A stretch of 64,000 nucleotides of DNA from an uncultured Acetatifactor sp. (lineage in GTDB: Bacteria; Bacillota; Clostridia; Lachnospirales; Lachnospiraceae): positions 1-64,000 of the forward strand of contig CANQUQ010000006.1 of the NCBI GenBank assembly GCA_947627115.1, in the 5' to 3' direction. A program made the translations under genes and the position numbers. This document shows positions 18,673 to 27,528 of this stretch, in pieces. How positions within the stretch are numbered: the first letter of the stretch is position 1; every line of letters starts with the position of its first letter. Below the pieces are notes generated by a model, which worked only from the letters and a program-made list of their open reading frames with translations, was not told where the DNA came from and searched no databases.

Positions 18673-19144
18673 AACTATTATTATTGTTTTTATAGTTAGT
18701 ACGGTATATGTTTTTGTTTCTCTCAATGGGTGGAAGGGTATTGTCAGCCCTTATGAGGAAGAAGATCTGATGGAAATTGAGATGAAACAGGATGGTGAAA
18801 AAATTTTTGCCACTATACCGAAAACGGAGAACTTGGTACTAGACATATCAGAACTGTCTGAAAAGCAAGAAACGGTAAAATTATATTTTTATAATCAGAA
18901 TAAAGAAATAATAAAAGAGAAAAGTTATGTTCTGCGTGTTGGACCCAATAATATAGGCAGTGTGAACGAAGATTTGGTATATATTAAATATCAAAGTAAC
19001 CGGGATATTAGTGTGGATCATATCTATATTACGCAAGGATATTACATTAATTGGGGCAATGTAGTCTACGTGGTCTTAGGATTATTTTTATTAGGCATGA
19101 TGTATGAAGGAATTGTAATAATCAAGACAAAATATGCCAATTAG
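18632..19144 (+). CDS. unrecognised membrane-anchored protein with an extracytoplasmic domain
   Basis: A 170-residue protein that I do not recognise. It has one hydrophobic segment near each end (about 14-31 and 146-164). The 115 residues between them are rich in alternating polar and hydrophobic residues and look like a beta-sandwich, probably outside the membrane. GAGG lies seven bases before ATG 18632. It overlaps wzt by 41 bases in another frame. Being locked to the exporter genes, it may be an exporter accessory or a polymer-handling subunit; this is inference only. Confidence 0.65.
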   Translation: MKTYLREKLLCHVKTIIIVFIVSTVYVFVSLNGWKGIVSPYEEEDLMEIEMKQDGEKIFATIPKTENLVLDISELSEKQETVKLYFYNQNKEIIKEKSYVLRVGPNNIGSVNEDLVYIKYQSNRDISVDHIYITQGYYINWGNVVYVVLGLFLLGMMYEGIVIIKTKYAN

Positions 19145-19161
19145 CAGGAGGATACTAAGGA

Positions 19162-21549
19162 ATGGCACAGAAATCTCAAATGGAACAGGAAATTTATGTA
19201 GAACAGGATTCTCAAATGGTCCCCAGGGAATTTTGGGAACAATTATTATTACAGAAAGATGTACAAATTAGAAAACTAAAAGCGGAAAACGAAAAATTAA
19301 GGCAGCAAAATAAGGAAGCCAGAAAGAAAGTCAGGGATCTTGAAAAAAAGATACAGGTTTTTGACCGCTCAAGGTGGAATCGGCTGGGCAATGTCTTGAG
19401 AAAGATACGGTTCAGACTTATATCGGCAATAAAATTTCCGTTTCGCGGAGTGAGAAAAATATACAGACTGCTTTTTGTTAAAGATGTCGCAATGCAAAAT
19501 AATGAGTTGCAGACGCAAATAAACGTACCAAAAAGCAAGAGAGAATTGCAATATCCTCAAATGAACGGGATGTATAGAGAAGAATTGTTTGCAATTGACG
19601 GCAAAATCACAACGGTTACTGTTGTGGTTTGTATTCATAATGCAATTTATGATGTGGAAGAATGTCTTCTGGCTTTGTGGGATAAGCGGACTTATCCGTA
19701 TGAAATTATTTTGGTGGATGACGGCAGTGATGAAGAAACCCGAAACTATGTATTAAAATTTGCCGAAATTACGGGCGCAAAGCTAATTCGAAATGAAGAG
19801 GCATTAGGGTACACAAGATCTGCAAATAAAGGGTTGCGTGCCGCTACGGGTGATTACATAATATTGCTTAACAGCGACACAATTGTCACGGAAGGTTGGG
19901 TGGAAAAAATGGTCACCTGCTTTAGAAAAAATGCTAAAGCAGGTATTGTCAGTCCGTTGTCGAATGCTGCAAGTTATCAAAGTGTACCTGAAATTCATGA
20001 TTTTGAAACCGGTACATGGAAGATAAACCGTTTAGCACCGGGAATCACTTTGGAAATGATGGGGCAAATTGTAGAGATGGCATCGGAGCATTCCTATCCG
20101 CAAGTGTCTGTCTTAAATGGTTTTTGCTTTATGATCAGTCGGTCGGTAATTGATACAATAGGCTATTTGGACGAAGAAAATTTTCCGAGAGGGTACGGGG
20201 AAGAGGTTGATTATTGCCTGCGTGCAAGGGAAGCAGGTTTTGAACTCTGTGTTGCTGACGACGTATATATTTTCCATGAAAAAACTAAAAGCTTTACGAG
20301 TAAAACAAGAAAAAAACTGAGTGAGGCATCAAAGGACATATTGATAAATAAACATGGCTTCAGATATTCTAATTTGGATTTTGCTATGGAACATTGTGAT
20401 GAATTAAAGAAAATCAGAAAACAAGTGGCAAATAAGCAAAATGAAATTATGGATATGGGTATTTTCAACAAAAAAATTGCCTTTCTCTTAACCGCACGGG
20501 GTGGCAGCGGGGGTGCTAATTCCGTTTGTCAGGAAGTTATGGGTATGCGTAGGCTAGGCGTAAATGCCTATGTAATAAATAGTCATAATTATAAGGTCGA
20601 ATTTGAAAAAAACTATCCGGAACTGATTCCTTATGTAAAATATTTTGATAAAAAATCAGAGAAGAGTCTTTTAGATGTGAGCTTAGAGTTTGACATCATT
20701 ATTGGGACTATATTTACTACAATAAAGAGCATCAAATTAATAAGTGAAACGTATAAGGAAAAAAAATTCGGATATTATATTCAAGATTACGAACCGCTTT
20801 TTTTTGATGAAAGAGAAGACTATTGGAAAGAAGCAAAAGATTCCTACACTTTATTAGATGATATCTGTATGTTTGCAAAGACCAGGTGGATTGGAGATAC
20901 CGTCGAAAGAGAACATGGAAGAAAGGTCAATATTGTTGAGCCCAGCATAGATATTGCAATGTATAACCCGTATGTCATAGAAGAAAAAGACTTAAGTTTT
21001 CCTATTAGAATTACCGCAATGATCAGGCCGAAGACGGAGCGTAGAAATCCAGTCGGGACTCTGAATGTAATGAAAATGTTGAAAGAGAAGTATGATGATC
21101 AGGTAGAAATACATTTCTTTGGCTGTACGGAGGATGAGATTGTGGCATTAGGAGAAGCAGCACGGTTCGAGTATACGAATCATGGCATATTAAAGCGATG
21201 GGAAGTCGCAGCCCTACTGGCAAAATCTCATATGTTTCTGGATATGTCTACGTATCAGGCATTTGGAAGAACCGGATTGGAGAGTATGTGTTTGGGATGT
21301 ATTGCCATTATACCGGAAGAAGGAGGGGCGGACAAGTATGCAGTAGATGATGTGAATGCTGTTGTTGTGGATACAATGGATGAAATGGCTGTATATGAGA
21401 GAATCTGCAAATTAATGGAATCTCCTGAAAAAATGAAAATAATACAGAAAAACGGCTTGGAGGCGGCACGGGGATACGGAATTTTAAAAGCGTCTATGAG
21501 TGAACTTGAAGTTCTCAACAGATATTTGAAAGGGCAACGGTCAAGCTAA
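19162..21549 (+). CDS. two-domain glycosyltransferase (coiled coil, GT2, GT4)
   Basis: A 795-residue protein of the same architecture as the one at 14733: coiled coil (about 25-70), GT2 domain (about 150-390, with VTVVVCIHNAIYDVEECL, LVDDGSDEE, LLNSDTIV and the acidic RGYGEEVDYCLRA region) and a GT-B domain (about 435-780). The GT-B part has GGSGGANSV and YYIQDYEPLFF, as in WsaF-like rhamnosyltransferases, and FGRTGLESMCLGCIAI. AGGAGG precedes ATG 19162 by 10 bases. Specificity is not readable; a rhamnan- or deoxysugar-type polymer is possible. Confidence 0.85.
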   Translation: MAQKSQMEQEIYVEQDSQMVPREFWEQLLLQKDVQIRKLKAENEKLRQQNKEARKKVRDLEKKIQVFDRSRWNRLGNVLRKIRFRLISAIKFPFRGVRKIYRLLFVKDVAMQNNELQTQINVPKSKRELQYPQMNGMYREELFAIDGKITTVTVVVCIHNAIYDVEECLLALWDKRTYPYEIILVDDGSDEETRNYVLKFAEITGAKLIRNEEALGYTRSANKGLRAATGDYIILLNSDTIVTEGWVEKMVTCFRKNAKAGIVSPLSNAASYQSVPEIHDFETGTWKINRLAPGITLEMMGQIVEMASEHSYPQVSVLNGFCFMISRSVIDTIGYLDEENFPRGYGEEVDYCLRAREAGFELCVADDVYIFHEKTKSFTSKTRKKLSEASKDILINKHGFRYSNLDFAMEHCDELKKIRKQVANKQNEIMDMGIFNKKIAFLLTARGGSGGANSVCQEVMGMRRLGVNAYVINSHNYKVEFEKNYPELIPYVKYFDKKSEKSLLDVSLEFDIIIGTIFTTIKSIKLISETYKEKKFGYYIQDYEPLFFDEREDYWKEAKDSYTLLDDICMFAKTRWIGDTVEREHGRKVNIVEPSIDIAMYNPYVIEEKDLSFPIRITAMIRPKTERRNPVGTLNVMKMLKEKYDDQVEIHFFGCTEDEIVALGEAARFEYTNHGILKRWEVAALLAKSHMFLDMSTYQAFGRTGLESMCLGCIAIIPEEGGADKYAVDDVNAVVVDTMDEMAVYERICKLMESPEKMKIIQKNGLEAARGYGILKASMSELEVLNRYLKGQRSS

Positions 21550-21550
21550 G

Positions 21551-22801
21551 ATGAATATTTTGGAAAAAATCATTGCAAATATTAAAAAAATTGCCAGCTT
21601 AAATCGGATGGACTGGAATATTCATGAATTAGAGGAACATGTGAAACGGTGCGAGAAGCAAAATGAGGAATTGACAAAAGTAATATTGTTTTATCGAAAA
21701 GAGAATTCCGAATTATTGGAACGACTTGCCGCAATCGAAAGCAATCTTGATGAACATTCGGACCGAATAAATAAACAGCTAAGTCAAATAAATAGGCAGG
21801 CAGATCAAATAAATAGGCAGGCAGATCAAATAAATAAAAATGAACAAAGAAATATAAAAAACCATGAAAAATATTCCGATGCGATTGCAGAGTTACGTAA
21901 AAAAAACAATAAAATTAATCTGTTTATATCAGAAGAAAATGAGCGGCAAGAATATGAATATAATCAATCCTTATCACCGGACCGTTACGAGCAAGAACTG
22001 ACAGATTGGTTCAAAAGAAAAACAGGGAAAAAACTGAATCTTGCTGCACCAAAAACATGGAATGAAAAAATAAACTGGATGAAATTATATGACAGCACAG
22101 GATTAAAGACAAAATTAGCTGATAAATATGAAGTACGTCAGTGGGTCGCAGAAAAGATCGGAGAACAGTATTTGGTCCCGTTGATTGGAGTGTGGGAAAA
22201 TTTTGATGACATCAACTTTGACTTGCTTCCGGATCAGTTCGTATTGAAGTGCAATCACGGCAGCGGAATGAATATTATAGTTGATAACAAGGAAGAATTT
22301 GATATCAGTGCTGCCAGAAGAAAAATGAATAAGTGGTTGAATACAAATTTCGCCTATACAGCAGGATTGGAGTTGCATTATAAGGACATAAAACCTCTGA
22401 TTATTGCAGAGCAATATTTGGCAGACGATGGTGAATTAAATGATTTTAAAATTATGTGCTTTCACGGAGAACCAAAATATATCTGGGTAGATTATGATCG
22501 GAAGACCAATCATACCAGAGATATGTTTGATACGGAATGGAATCTACAGCCGTTTAGAATTGGATACCATAATTCTGACAAGAAGAAAGAGCGTCCAGAA
22601 AACCTTAATGAATTGTTGCAAATAGCAAAAATTCTATCGCAAGGCTTTTCATTTGTAAGAGTGGACCTGTATAATTTAAATGGCAAAATTTATTTCGGTG
22701 AAATGACATTTACAAGCGGAAATGGCGCAAAAACAGTAGAACCGGAAGATTATGATAGAATACTGGGGGATGGCATAAATCTATCAATGAACAAATTGTA
22801 A
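21551..22801 (+). CDS. TupA-like ATP-grasp protein with N-terminal coiled coil
   Basis: A 416-residue protein. Residues 1-130 form a coiled coil that contains an imperfect repeat of QINRQAD. Residues 145-410 match the ATP-grasp TupA-like family: the entry block YEQELTDWFKRKTGKKLN, KTWNEKINWMKLYD, FVLKCNHGSG for ATP, and the metal region FGEMTFTSGNG. TupA joins amino acids to a sugar acid in teichuronopeptide, so an amide-forming step on glucuronate (from Ugd) would fit. That role is inference. The start is one base after the previous stop. Confidence 0.8.
   Translation: MNILEKIIANIKKIASLNRMDWNIHELEEHVKRCEKQNEELTKVILFYRKENSELLERLAAIESNLDEHSDRINKQLSQINRQADQINRQADQINKNEQRNIKNHEKYSDAIAELRKKNNKINLFISEENERQEYEYNQSLSPDRYEQELTDWFKRKTGKKLNLAAPKTWNEKINWMKLYDSTGLKTKLADKYEVRQWVAEKIGEQYLVPLIGVWENFDDINFDLLPDQFVLKCNHGSGMNIIVDNKEEFDISAARRKMNKWLNTNFAYTAGLELHYKDIKPLIIAEQYLADDGELNDFKIMCFHGEPKYIWVDYDRKTNHTRDMFDTEWNLQPFRIGYHNSDKKKERPENLNELLQIAKILSQGFSFVRVDLYNLNGKIYFGEMTFTSGNGAKTVEPEDYDRILGDGINLSMNKL
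21784..21836 (+). repeat. 21-bp tandem repeat inside the ATP-grasp gene
   Basis: Two exact 21-bp units (21784-21804 and 21805-21825) and a partial third encode the repeated QINRQAD heptad. The repeat length keeps frame and heptad phase, so copy number changes would lengthen the coiled coil without breaking the protein. Confidence 0.85.
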
Positions 22802-22803
22802 AT

Positions 22804-24036
22804 ATGGAAAGGAGGGTCGGGAAGAATTCTCGACGAAAAAAAATGAAAAAAAATAAACTGGCAGTTGCAATTTTTCTCTCTCTAATAATAAGTGTAATAC
22901 TTGGTGCCTGTTTGCAGTCCAAACAAGAAATTGCACAAATGTTTTCTCCTTTAGGAACGATTTATATTAATCTGATTAAAATGATCATGGTTCCTTTGGT
23001 GTTTTCATCATTGGTCCTCGGTATATCTAGTATTACTGATGTTAAAAAAATCGGAAAGATGGGAATAGGTACAGTCATTATATTTTTGGCTACAACTGCA
23101 ATAGCAGTAATTATTGGTTTATTGCTTTCGAATATCTTTAAGCCCGGCATGGGAATTCTGGTAGGAAACGGTACATATGAGGCAAAAGAGTTCCCAAGTG
23201 TAATAGACTCTATTGTGGGCATATTTCCATCAAATATTTTAGACGCTTTTCTTAATGCAAATATGTTGCAAATAATTTTTGTTTCAATAATTATCGGTAT
23301 TGGAATTGTCAAAGTAAGTCCTAAAGGTAAAGTTTTTCGTGAGCTCCTGGAAGATTTGTTTGAAGTAATGAGCATCATCACCAAAGGAGTTATGGTGTTG
23401 ACTCCTATTGGGATACTAGGGCTGATGATTCCTACAATTGCCCAGAACGGATTAAGTGTTCTATTGCCGTTAGGAAAGTTGATACTTGTATTTTATTTGG
23501 CGGTAGTAATACAGATAGGAATTACATATACGCTCTCATTAAAAGGATTCTCGGATTTTAAAATTACAGAATTTTTTAAAGGAATGCTTCCTGCACAGAT
23601 AGTTGCTTTTGTAACATGTAGTTCAGCGGCAGCATTACCATTATCTATGCAAAGAATGCAAGAAAAATTAAAAGTGTCAAAGGAAGTCAGCGGTTTTGTG
23701 TTACCGCTTGGCTCCACTATTAATATGGATGGAAATGCTTTGTATCAGGGAATTGTAGCATTGTTCATCGCACAGGCATATGGCGTTGAATTAAATTTTA
23801 CAATGCAGATGATGGTAGTGTTGACTGGTACTTTAGCATCAATAGGTGCTGCAGGGATTCCGGGAGCAGGAATGATAGTACTCAGTACAGTTTTGGCTTC
23901 GGTAGGTCTGCCAATTGATGGAATTGCATTGGTTGCAGGAATTGACAGAATACTGGATATGGGACGTACTTTAACAAATGTGACAGGCGATGCTGTAACA
24001 GCGTGTATCATAGAAAAAAGAGTTAAGATAAAATAA
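22804..24036 (+). CDS. dicarboxylate/amino-acid:cation symporter (DAACS family)
   Basis: A 410-residue transporter of the glutamate/dicarboxylate symporter family. Seen: KMIMVPLVFSSLVLGI for the early segments, a serine-rich hairpin CSSAAALPLSMQ, PLGSTINMDGNALYQG and the substrate region DRILDMGRTLTNVTGDA. The family carries glutamate, aspartate, serine or C4 acids with Na+ or H+. The start is unclear: ATG 22804 lacks a binding site and a perfect AAAGGAGGG follows it, while ATG 22843 lies 27 bases after that site. It is AT-rich like the glycan genes, and it is a surprising neighbour for them. Confidence 0.88.
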   Translation: MERRVGKNSRRKKMKKNKLAVAIFLSLIISVILGACLQSKQEIAQMFSPLGTIYINLIKMIMVPLVFSSLVLGISSITDVKKIGKMGIGTVIIFLATTAIAVIIGLLLSNIFKPGMGILVGNGTYEAKEFPSVIDSIVGIFPSNILDAFLNANMLQIIFVSIIIGIGIVKVSPKGKVFRELLEDLFEVMSIITKGVMVLTPIGILGLMIPTIAQNGLSVLLPLGKLILVFYLAVVIQIGITYTLSLKGFSDFKITEFFKGMLPAQIVAFVTCSSAAALPLSMQRMQEKLKVSKEVSGFVLPLGSTINMDGNALYQGIVALFIAQAYGVELNFTMQMMVVLTGTLASIGAAGIPGAGMIVLSTVLASVGLPIDGIALVAGIDRILDMGRTLTNVTGDAVTACIIEKRVKIK

Positions 24037-24133
24037 ATAGCGGTAATTATGATTAATGATTTGAATAACCATAAAAATTAAACTTGAAACGGAAGCACAA
24101 ATATTAATTGAAAAGATCATAAAGGTAAATTTG

Positions 24134-25198
24134 ATGAAAAAAGCATTGATTACAGGCATTACAGGGCAGGACGGTTCTTTTCTGGCGGAGTTCCTGCTGG
24201 AGAAGGGATACGAGGTACACGGGCTCGTCAGGCGTGCATCTCTTTCCAACACGGAAAGAATTGACCATCTGTTGGAGAATAACAGTATTGTTCTCCATGA
24301 AGGCGATTTGACGGATTCCACTTCCGTTGTAAGTATTATTGCTAAAGTCCGGCCGGATGAAATTTATAATCTTGCGGCGCAGTCTCATGTGCAAGTGTCC
24401 TTCGGGACACCGGAGTACACAAGTGATGTGGATGCCATCGGAGTCCTTCGGATCTTAGAGGCGGTGCGGATATTAGGGCTGGCGGATAAGACTAAAATAT
24501 ATCAGGCCTCCACTTCTGAGCTGTACGGAAAAGTGGAAGAGTCTCCTCAGAGTGAGACCACGCCGTTTCATCCCTACAGTCCGTATGCAGTGGCAAAGCA
24601 GTACGGTTTTTGGATTATAAAAGAATACCGGGAGGCATATGGCATGTTTGCGACTAACGGTATCTTATTTAATCATGAGTCAGAGAGACGGGGAGAGAAT
24701 TTTGTCACCAGAAAGATTACCAGAGCCGCCGGCAGGATTGCAGAGGGACTCCAGGATCACCTGGAATTGGGGAACATGGATTCTCTGCGTGATTGGGGAT
24801 ATGCCAAGGACTATGTGGAATGCATGTGGCTAATCCTGCAGCAGGAAAGACCGGAGGATTTTGTCATTGCCACAGGGGAACAGCATACGGTAAGAGATTT
24901 TACGGAGAGAGCGTTCAGGGCGAACGGGATCGAGCTTAGATGGGAAGGCGCCGGAGTGGACGAAAAGGGCTATGATAAGGCCAGCGGGAAAATGCTGGTA
25001 TGTGTCAACCCTGAATGGTTTCGGCCTACAGATGTGGACAATCTGTGGGGAAATCCGGAAAAAGCCAAGAGGCTCCTGGGATGGGATCCGCAGAGGACCT
25101 CTTATTCGCAGCTGGTAGAGATCATGGCAAAGCATGACAGAATGCTGGCAAAGAAAGAGGCAGCACTGAAGGCGGCAGAGATTGCTCTGGATAGTTAA
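24134..25198 (+). CDS. gmd: GDP-mannose 4,6-dehydratase
   Basis: A 354-residue short-chain dehydratase that turns GDP-mannose into GDP-4-keto-6-deoxymannose. Seen: [15 protein letters not shown] for [31 protein letters not shown] with the catalytic Tyr-x3-Lys, [15 protein letters not shown] and [17 protein letters not shown], all hallmarks of Gmd. ATG 24134 follows AAAGG by eight bases. Composition is close to the host backbone, so the AT-rich block ends just upstream. The 97 bases before it contain no gene. Confidence 0.96.
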   Translation: MKKALITGITGQDGSFLAEFLLEKGYEVHGLVRRASLSNTERIDHLLENNSIVLHEGDLTDSTSVVSIIAKVRPDEIYNLAAQSHVQVSFGTPEYTSDVDAIGVLRILEAVRILGLADKTKIYQASTSELYGKVEESPQSETTPFHPYSPYAVAKQYGFWIIKEYREAYGMFATNGILFNHESERRGENFVTRKITRAAGRIAEGLQDHLELGNMDSLRDWGYAKDYVECMWLILQQERPEDFVIATGEQHTVRDFTERAFRANGIELRWEGAGVDEKGYDKASGKMLVCVNPEWFRPTDVDNLWGNPEKAKRLLGWDPQRTSYSQLVEIMAKHDRMLAKKEAALKAAEIALDS

Positions 25199-25209
25199 GT
25201 GAGTTAAAA

Positions 25210-25524
25210 ATGAAAAAGGTTTAGTGATCGGCGCGGCCGGCTTTGTTGGCAATTATTTGATGGATGAGATGTGCCGCAGTGATATGGAGGTCTATGCAAC
25301 AAAGCTGCCGCATGAAAGGCTAGAAAACCCCAATGCCAAAATTTTAGATCTGGATATTTTGGATAAGGAGGCAATTGTAGCTTTACTGTTTGAAGTGCGA
25401 CCTGACTATATTTTTCATCTTGCCGCACAGAGCTCTGCCAGTCTTGCATGGAAAAATCCGGGTTTGACCGTGGACGTGAATATCAAGGGAAGTCTCAACG
25501 TGATGGATGCGCTGCGGGCGACTG
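25210..25524 (+). pseudogene. rmd: rmd-like GDP-4-keto-6-deoxymannose reductase, frameshifted and truncated
   Basis: The N-terminal third of a reductase that would follow Gmd. After ATG AAA AAG GTT the frame hits TAG; one extra T at 25219-25223 would restore MKKVLVIGAAGFVG, the expected NAD-binding start. The frame then reads GAAGFVGNYLM, IFHLAAQSSA and VNIKGSLNVMDALRA before it runs into unrelated sequence near 25511-25525. About two thirds of the usual 300 residues, including the Tyr-x3-Lys site, are gone. A GTG at 25224 could restart translation but would give only about 100 residues. Confidence 0.85.
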
Positions 25525-26167
25525 CGCATTGATCGACTGCACGGAGCACTATGAGCATATCAGTGATGAGAAGGATGCATGGGAGTTGGCCTGGGTGCAT
25601 TTTAACGGACATGCCGCCAGGGGATACTATGATCTTTTTCTCAAGAACAATGGTCGGGAAAATATCTTCAGGGTCAGGGATACGGAACAGTGGAACAATT
25701 TGCTGGAACAGATCCTGGAGGTGCAAAAAGACAGAAATCCGCAGGCCGAACTGTATTGCGGCGAGCTGCTGCTCCGGCTGATGAATCAGATCATCAGCTG
25801 TGTGTTCAGTGTCGCGGACGTAGAGAATGAGGAGGAAAAGCAGGTCGTCTGTCGGCTGCGGGAGTTTTTGAACGGACAATATGCGTCGTCCGATATCCTG
25901 CAGAGGATCGAGGCTGAGCTGAAGGCGGATATTCACTCGCTCAGTCTGAAGTTTGCCAGACAGTACGGCATCAGTATAGAGGAATATATCAACAATAGGC
26001 GGCTAAATGCCGCTAAGGAGTTGCTGCGCTTCAGCATCAAGCCGGTGGAGGAAGTGGCGTCGGAGGCGGGCATAGGCGACAGGGCTGCACTGCAGCAGAT
26101 GTTCAGGAAAAACGAGGGAATGACTGCGGAAGAGTATCGGGCAAAATGGGCGCAGTGGATCCGATAA
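25525..26167 (+). pseudogene. AraC-family regulator, 5'-truncated
   Basis: The frame ending at 26167 holds the end of an AraC cupin domain (GDCALIDCTEHYEH, AWVHFNG) and a C-terminal AraC helix-turn-helix pair (INNRRLNAAKELLRFS, PVEEVASEAGIGDRAALQQMFRK, EGMTAEEYR). The first 50 or so residues of the sensor domain are missing and no start codon with a binding site remains; the upstream sequence is the rmd relic in another frame. The fusion point is near 25511-25525. Probably inactive. Only 27 bases separate it from manC. Confidence 0.8.
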
Positions 26168-26194
26168 ATAAGTGTATCCGGAGGACAAGTTCAT

Positions 26195-27505
26195 ATGAAT
26201 ATTATTTTACTTTCCGGAGGTTCCGGTAAGCGTTTATGGCCGTTGTCCAACGATGTAAGAAGCAAGCAGTTCATCAAGCTTTTCAAGGGAGAAGACGGTC
26301 AATATGAATCTATGGTGCAGCGGGTGTATCGGCAGATCACCGCTGTGGACCGGGAAGCGAGAGTGACCATAGCTACCGGAAGGTCTCAGGTCAGCGCCAT
26401 CCGCAATCAGCTGGGGGACAAGGTATCCGTGTGCGTGGAGCCGTGCAGGCGCGATACTTTTCCAGCCATTGCCCTGGCAGCCGCCTATCTGCACGATGTG
26501 ATCGGCGTGGACGGAAAGGAATGCGTGGTAGTATGTCCGGTGGACCCTTATGTGGGGAACGAGTATTATGAGGCGGTGAAGAAGCTGGAGAATCTGGTAG
26601 AAGGTGACGGCGCCGCTCTGACCTTGCTGGGCATTGAGCCGACCTGGCCAAGCGATAGATACGGTTATATTATCCCGGAGACAGCAGAAGCCGTGAGCGC
26701 GGTGAAGGAGTTCAAGGAAAAGCCGGATGAGGAGACGGCCCAAGGGTATATTGACCGGGGAGCGCTCTGGAATGCGGGCGTGTTTGCTTTCCGGCTGGAC
26801 TATCTGCTGGACAGGGCGCATAGCCGGATAGATTTTGAACATTATCAGGATATGTATGAAAAGTACGACACGCTGGAAAAGATCAGCTTTGATTACGCCG
26901 TAGCGGAGAAAGAGTCCAGTATACAGGTGATGAGATTCGCCGGTGCCTGGAAGGATGTGGGAACATGGAACATGATGGCAGAGGTGATGACGGACACGGC
27001 CAAGGGCAATGTGATCATGGATGAAGCCTGCAGGAATACCAATGTGATCAATGAGCTGGATATTCCGATCCTTTGCGTGGGCTGCAAGGATATGATCGTT
27101 GCAGCCAGCAGCGACGGTATTTTGGTGGCGGACAAAGAGAAAAGTGAATCCATAAAGCCTTATGTGGAACGGCTCGGCGATGATATCCGGTATGCGGAGA
27201 AATCCTGGGGGACCTACACGGTCATCGATGTACAGTCCAACTCCCTGACCATCAGGGTACAGCTGAACCGTGGGAGCCAAATGAAGTATCACAGCCATGA
27301 GAGAAGAGATGAAGTCTGGACGGTGGTCTCAGGAAAGGGAAGAGTGATATTGGACGGCGCGGAGAGAACGGTATATCCGGGCGATGTGGTGCAGCTTGCG
27401 GCCGGCTGCAAGCATACGCTGATCGCAGATACGGATATAAGCGTGATCGAGGTTCAGGTGGGAGCCGAGATCAGTCAGGCGGATAAGAGGGTATTTGCGC
27501 TGTAG
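26195..27505 (+). CDS. manC: mannose-1-phosphate guanylyltransferase with C-terminal cupin
   Basis: A 436-residue enzyme that makes GDP-mannose from GTP and mannose-1-phosphate. The nucleotidyltransferase signature GGSGKRLWPLS is at 8-18, EFKEKPDEE and LWNAGVF follow, and a C-terminal cupin (MKYHSHERRDEVW, about 360-430) is of the mannose-6-phosphate isomerase type II sort. Start at ATG 26195 with GAGGA upstream. Upstream of it lies the araC relic; downstream, after 23 bases, is a second, fused ManC. Its cupin may or may not isomerise mannose-6-phosphate. Confidence 0.9.
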   Translation: MNIILLSGGSGKRLWPLSNDVRSKQFIKLFKGEDGQYESMVQRVYRQITAVDREARVTIATGRSQVSAIRNQLGDKVSVCVEPCRRDTFPAIALAAAYLHDVIGVDGKECVVVCPVDPYVGNEYYEAVKKLENLVEGDGAALTLLGIEPTWPSDRYGYIIPETAEAVSAVKEFKEKPDEETAQGYIDRGALWNAGVFAFRLDYLLDRAHSRIDFEHYQDMYEKYDTLEKISFDYAVAEKESSIQVMRFAGAWKDVGTWNMMAEVMTDTAKGNVIMDEACRNTNVINELDIPILCVGCKDMIVAASSDGILVADKEKSESIKPYVERLGDDIRYAEKSWGTYTVIDVQSNSLTIRVQLNRGSQMKYHSHERRDEVWTVVSGKGRVILDGAERTVYPGDVVQLAAGCKHTLIADTDISVIEVQVGAEISQADKRVFAL

Positions 27506-27528
27506 GTGTCGGCGGAAAGGTAGCTATT

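Noticed and set aside
10340..24036. Insertion sequences or integrase genes bounding the glycan locus
   Set aside because: No transposase, integrase, tRNA or terminal repeat was seen at either edge; the compositional change is the only sign of transfer.
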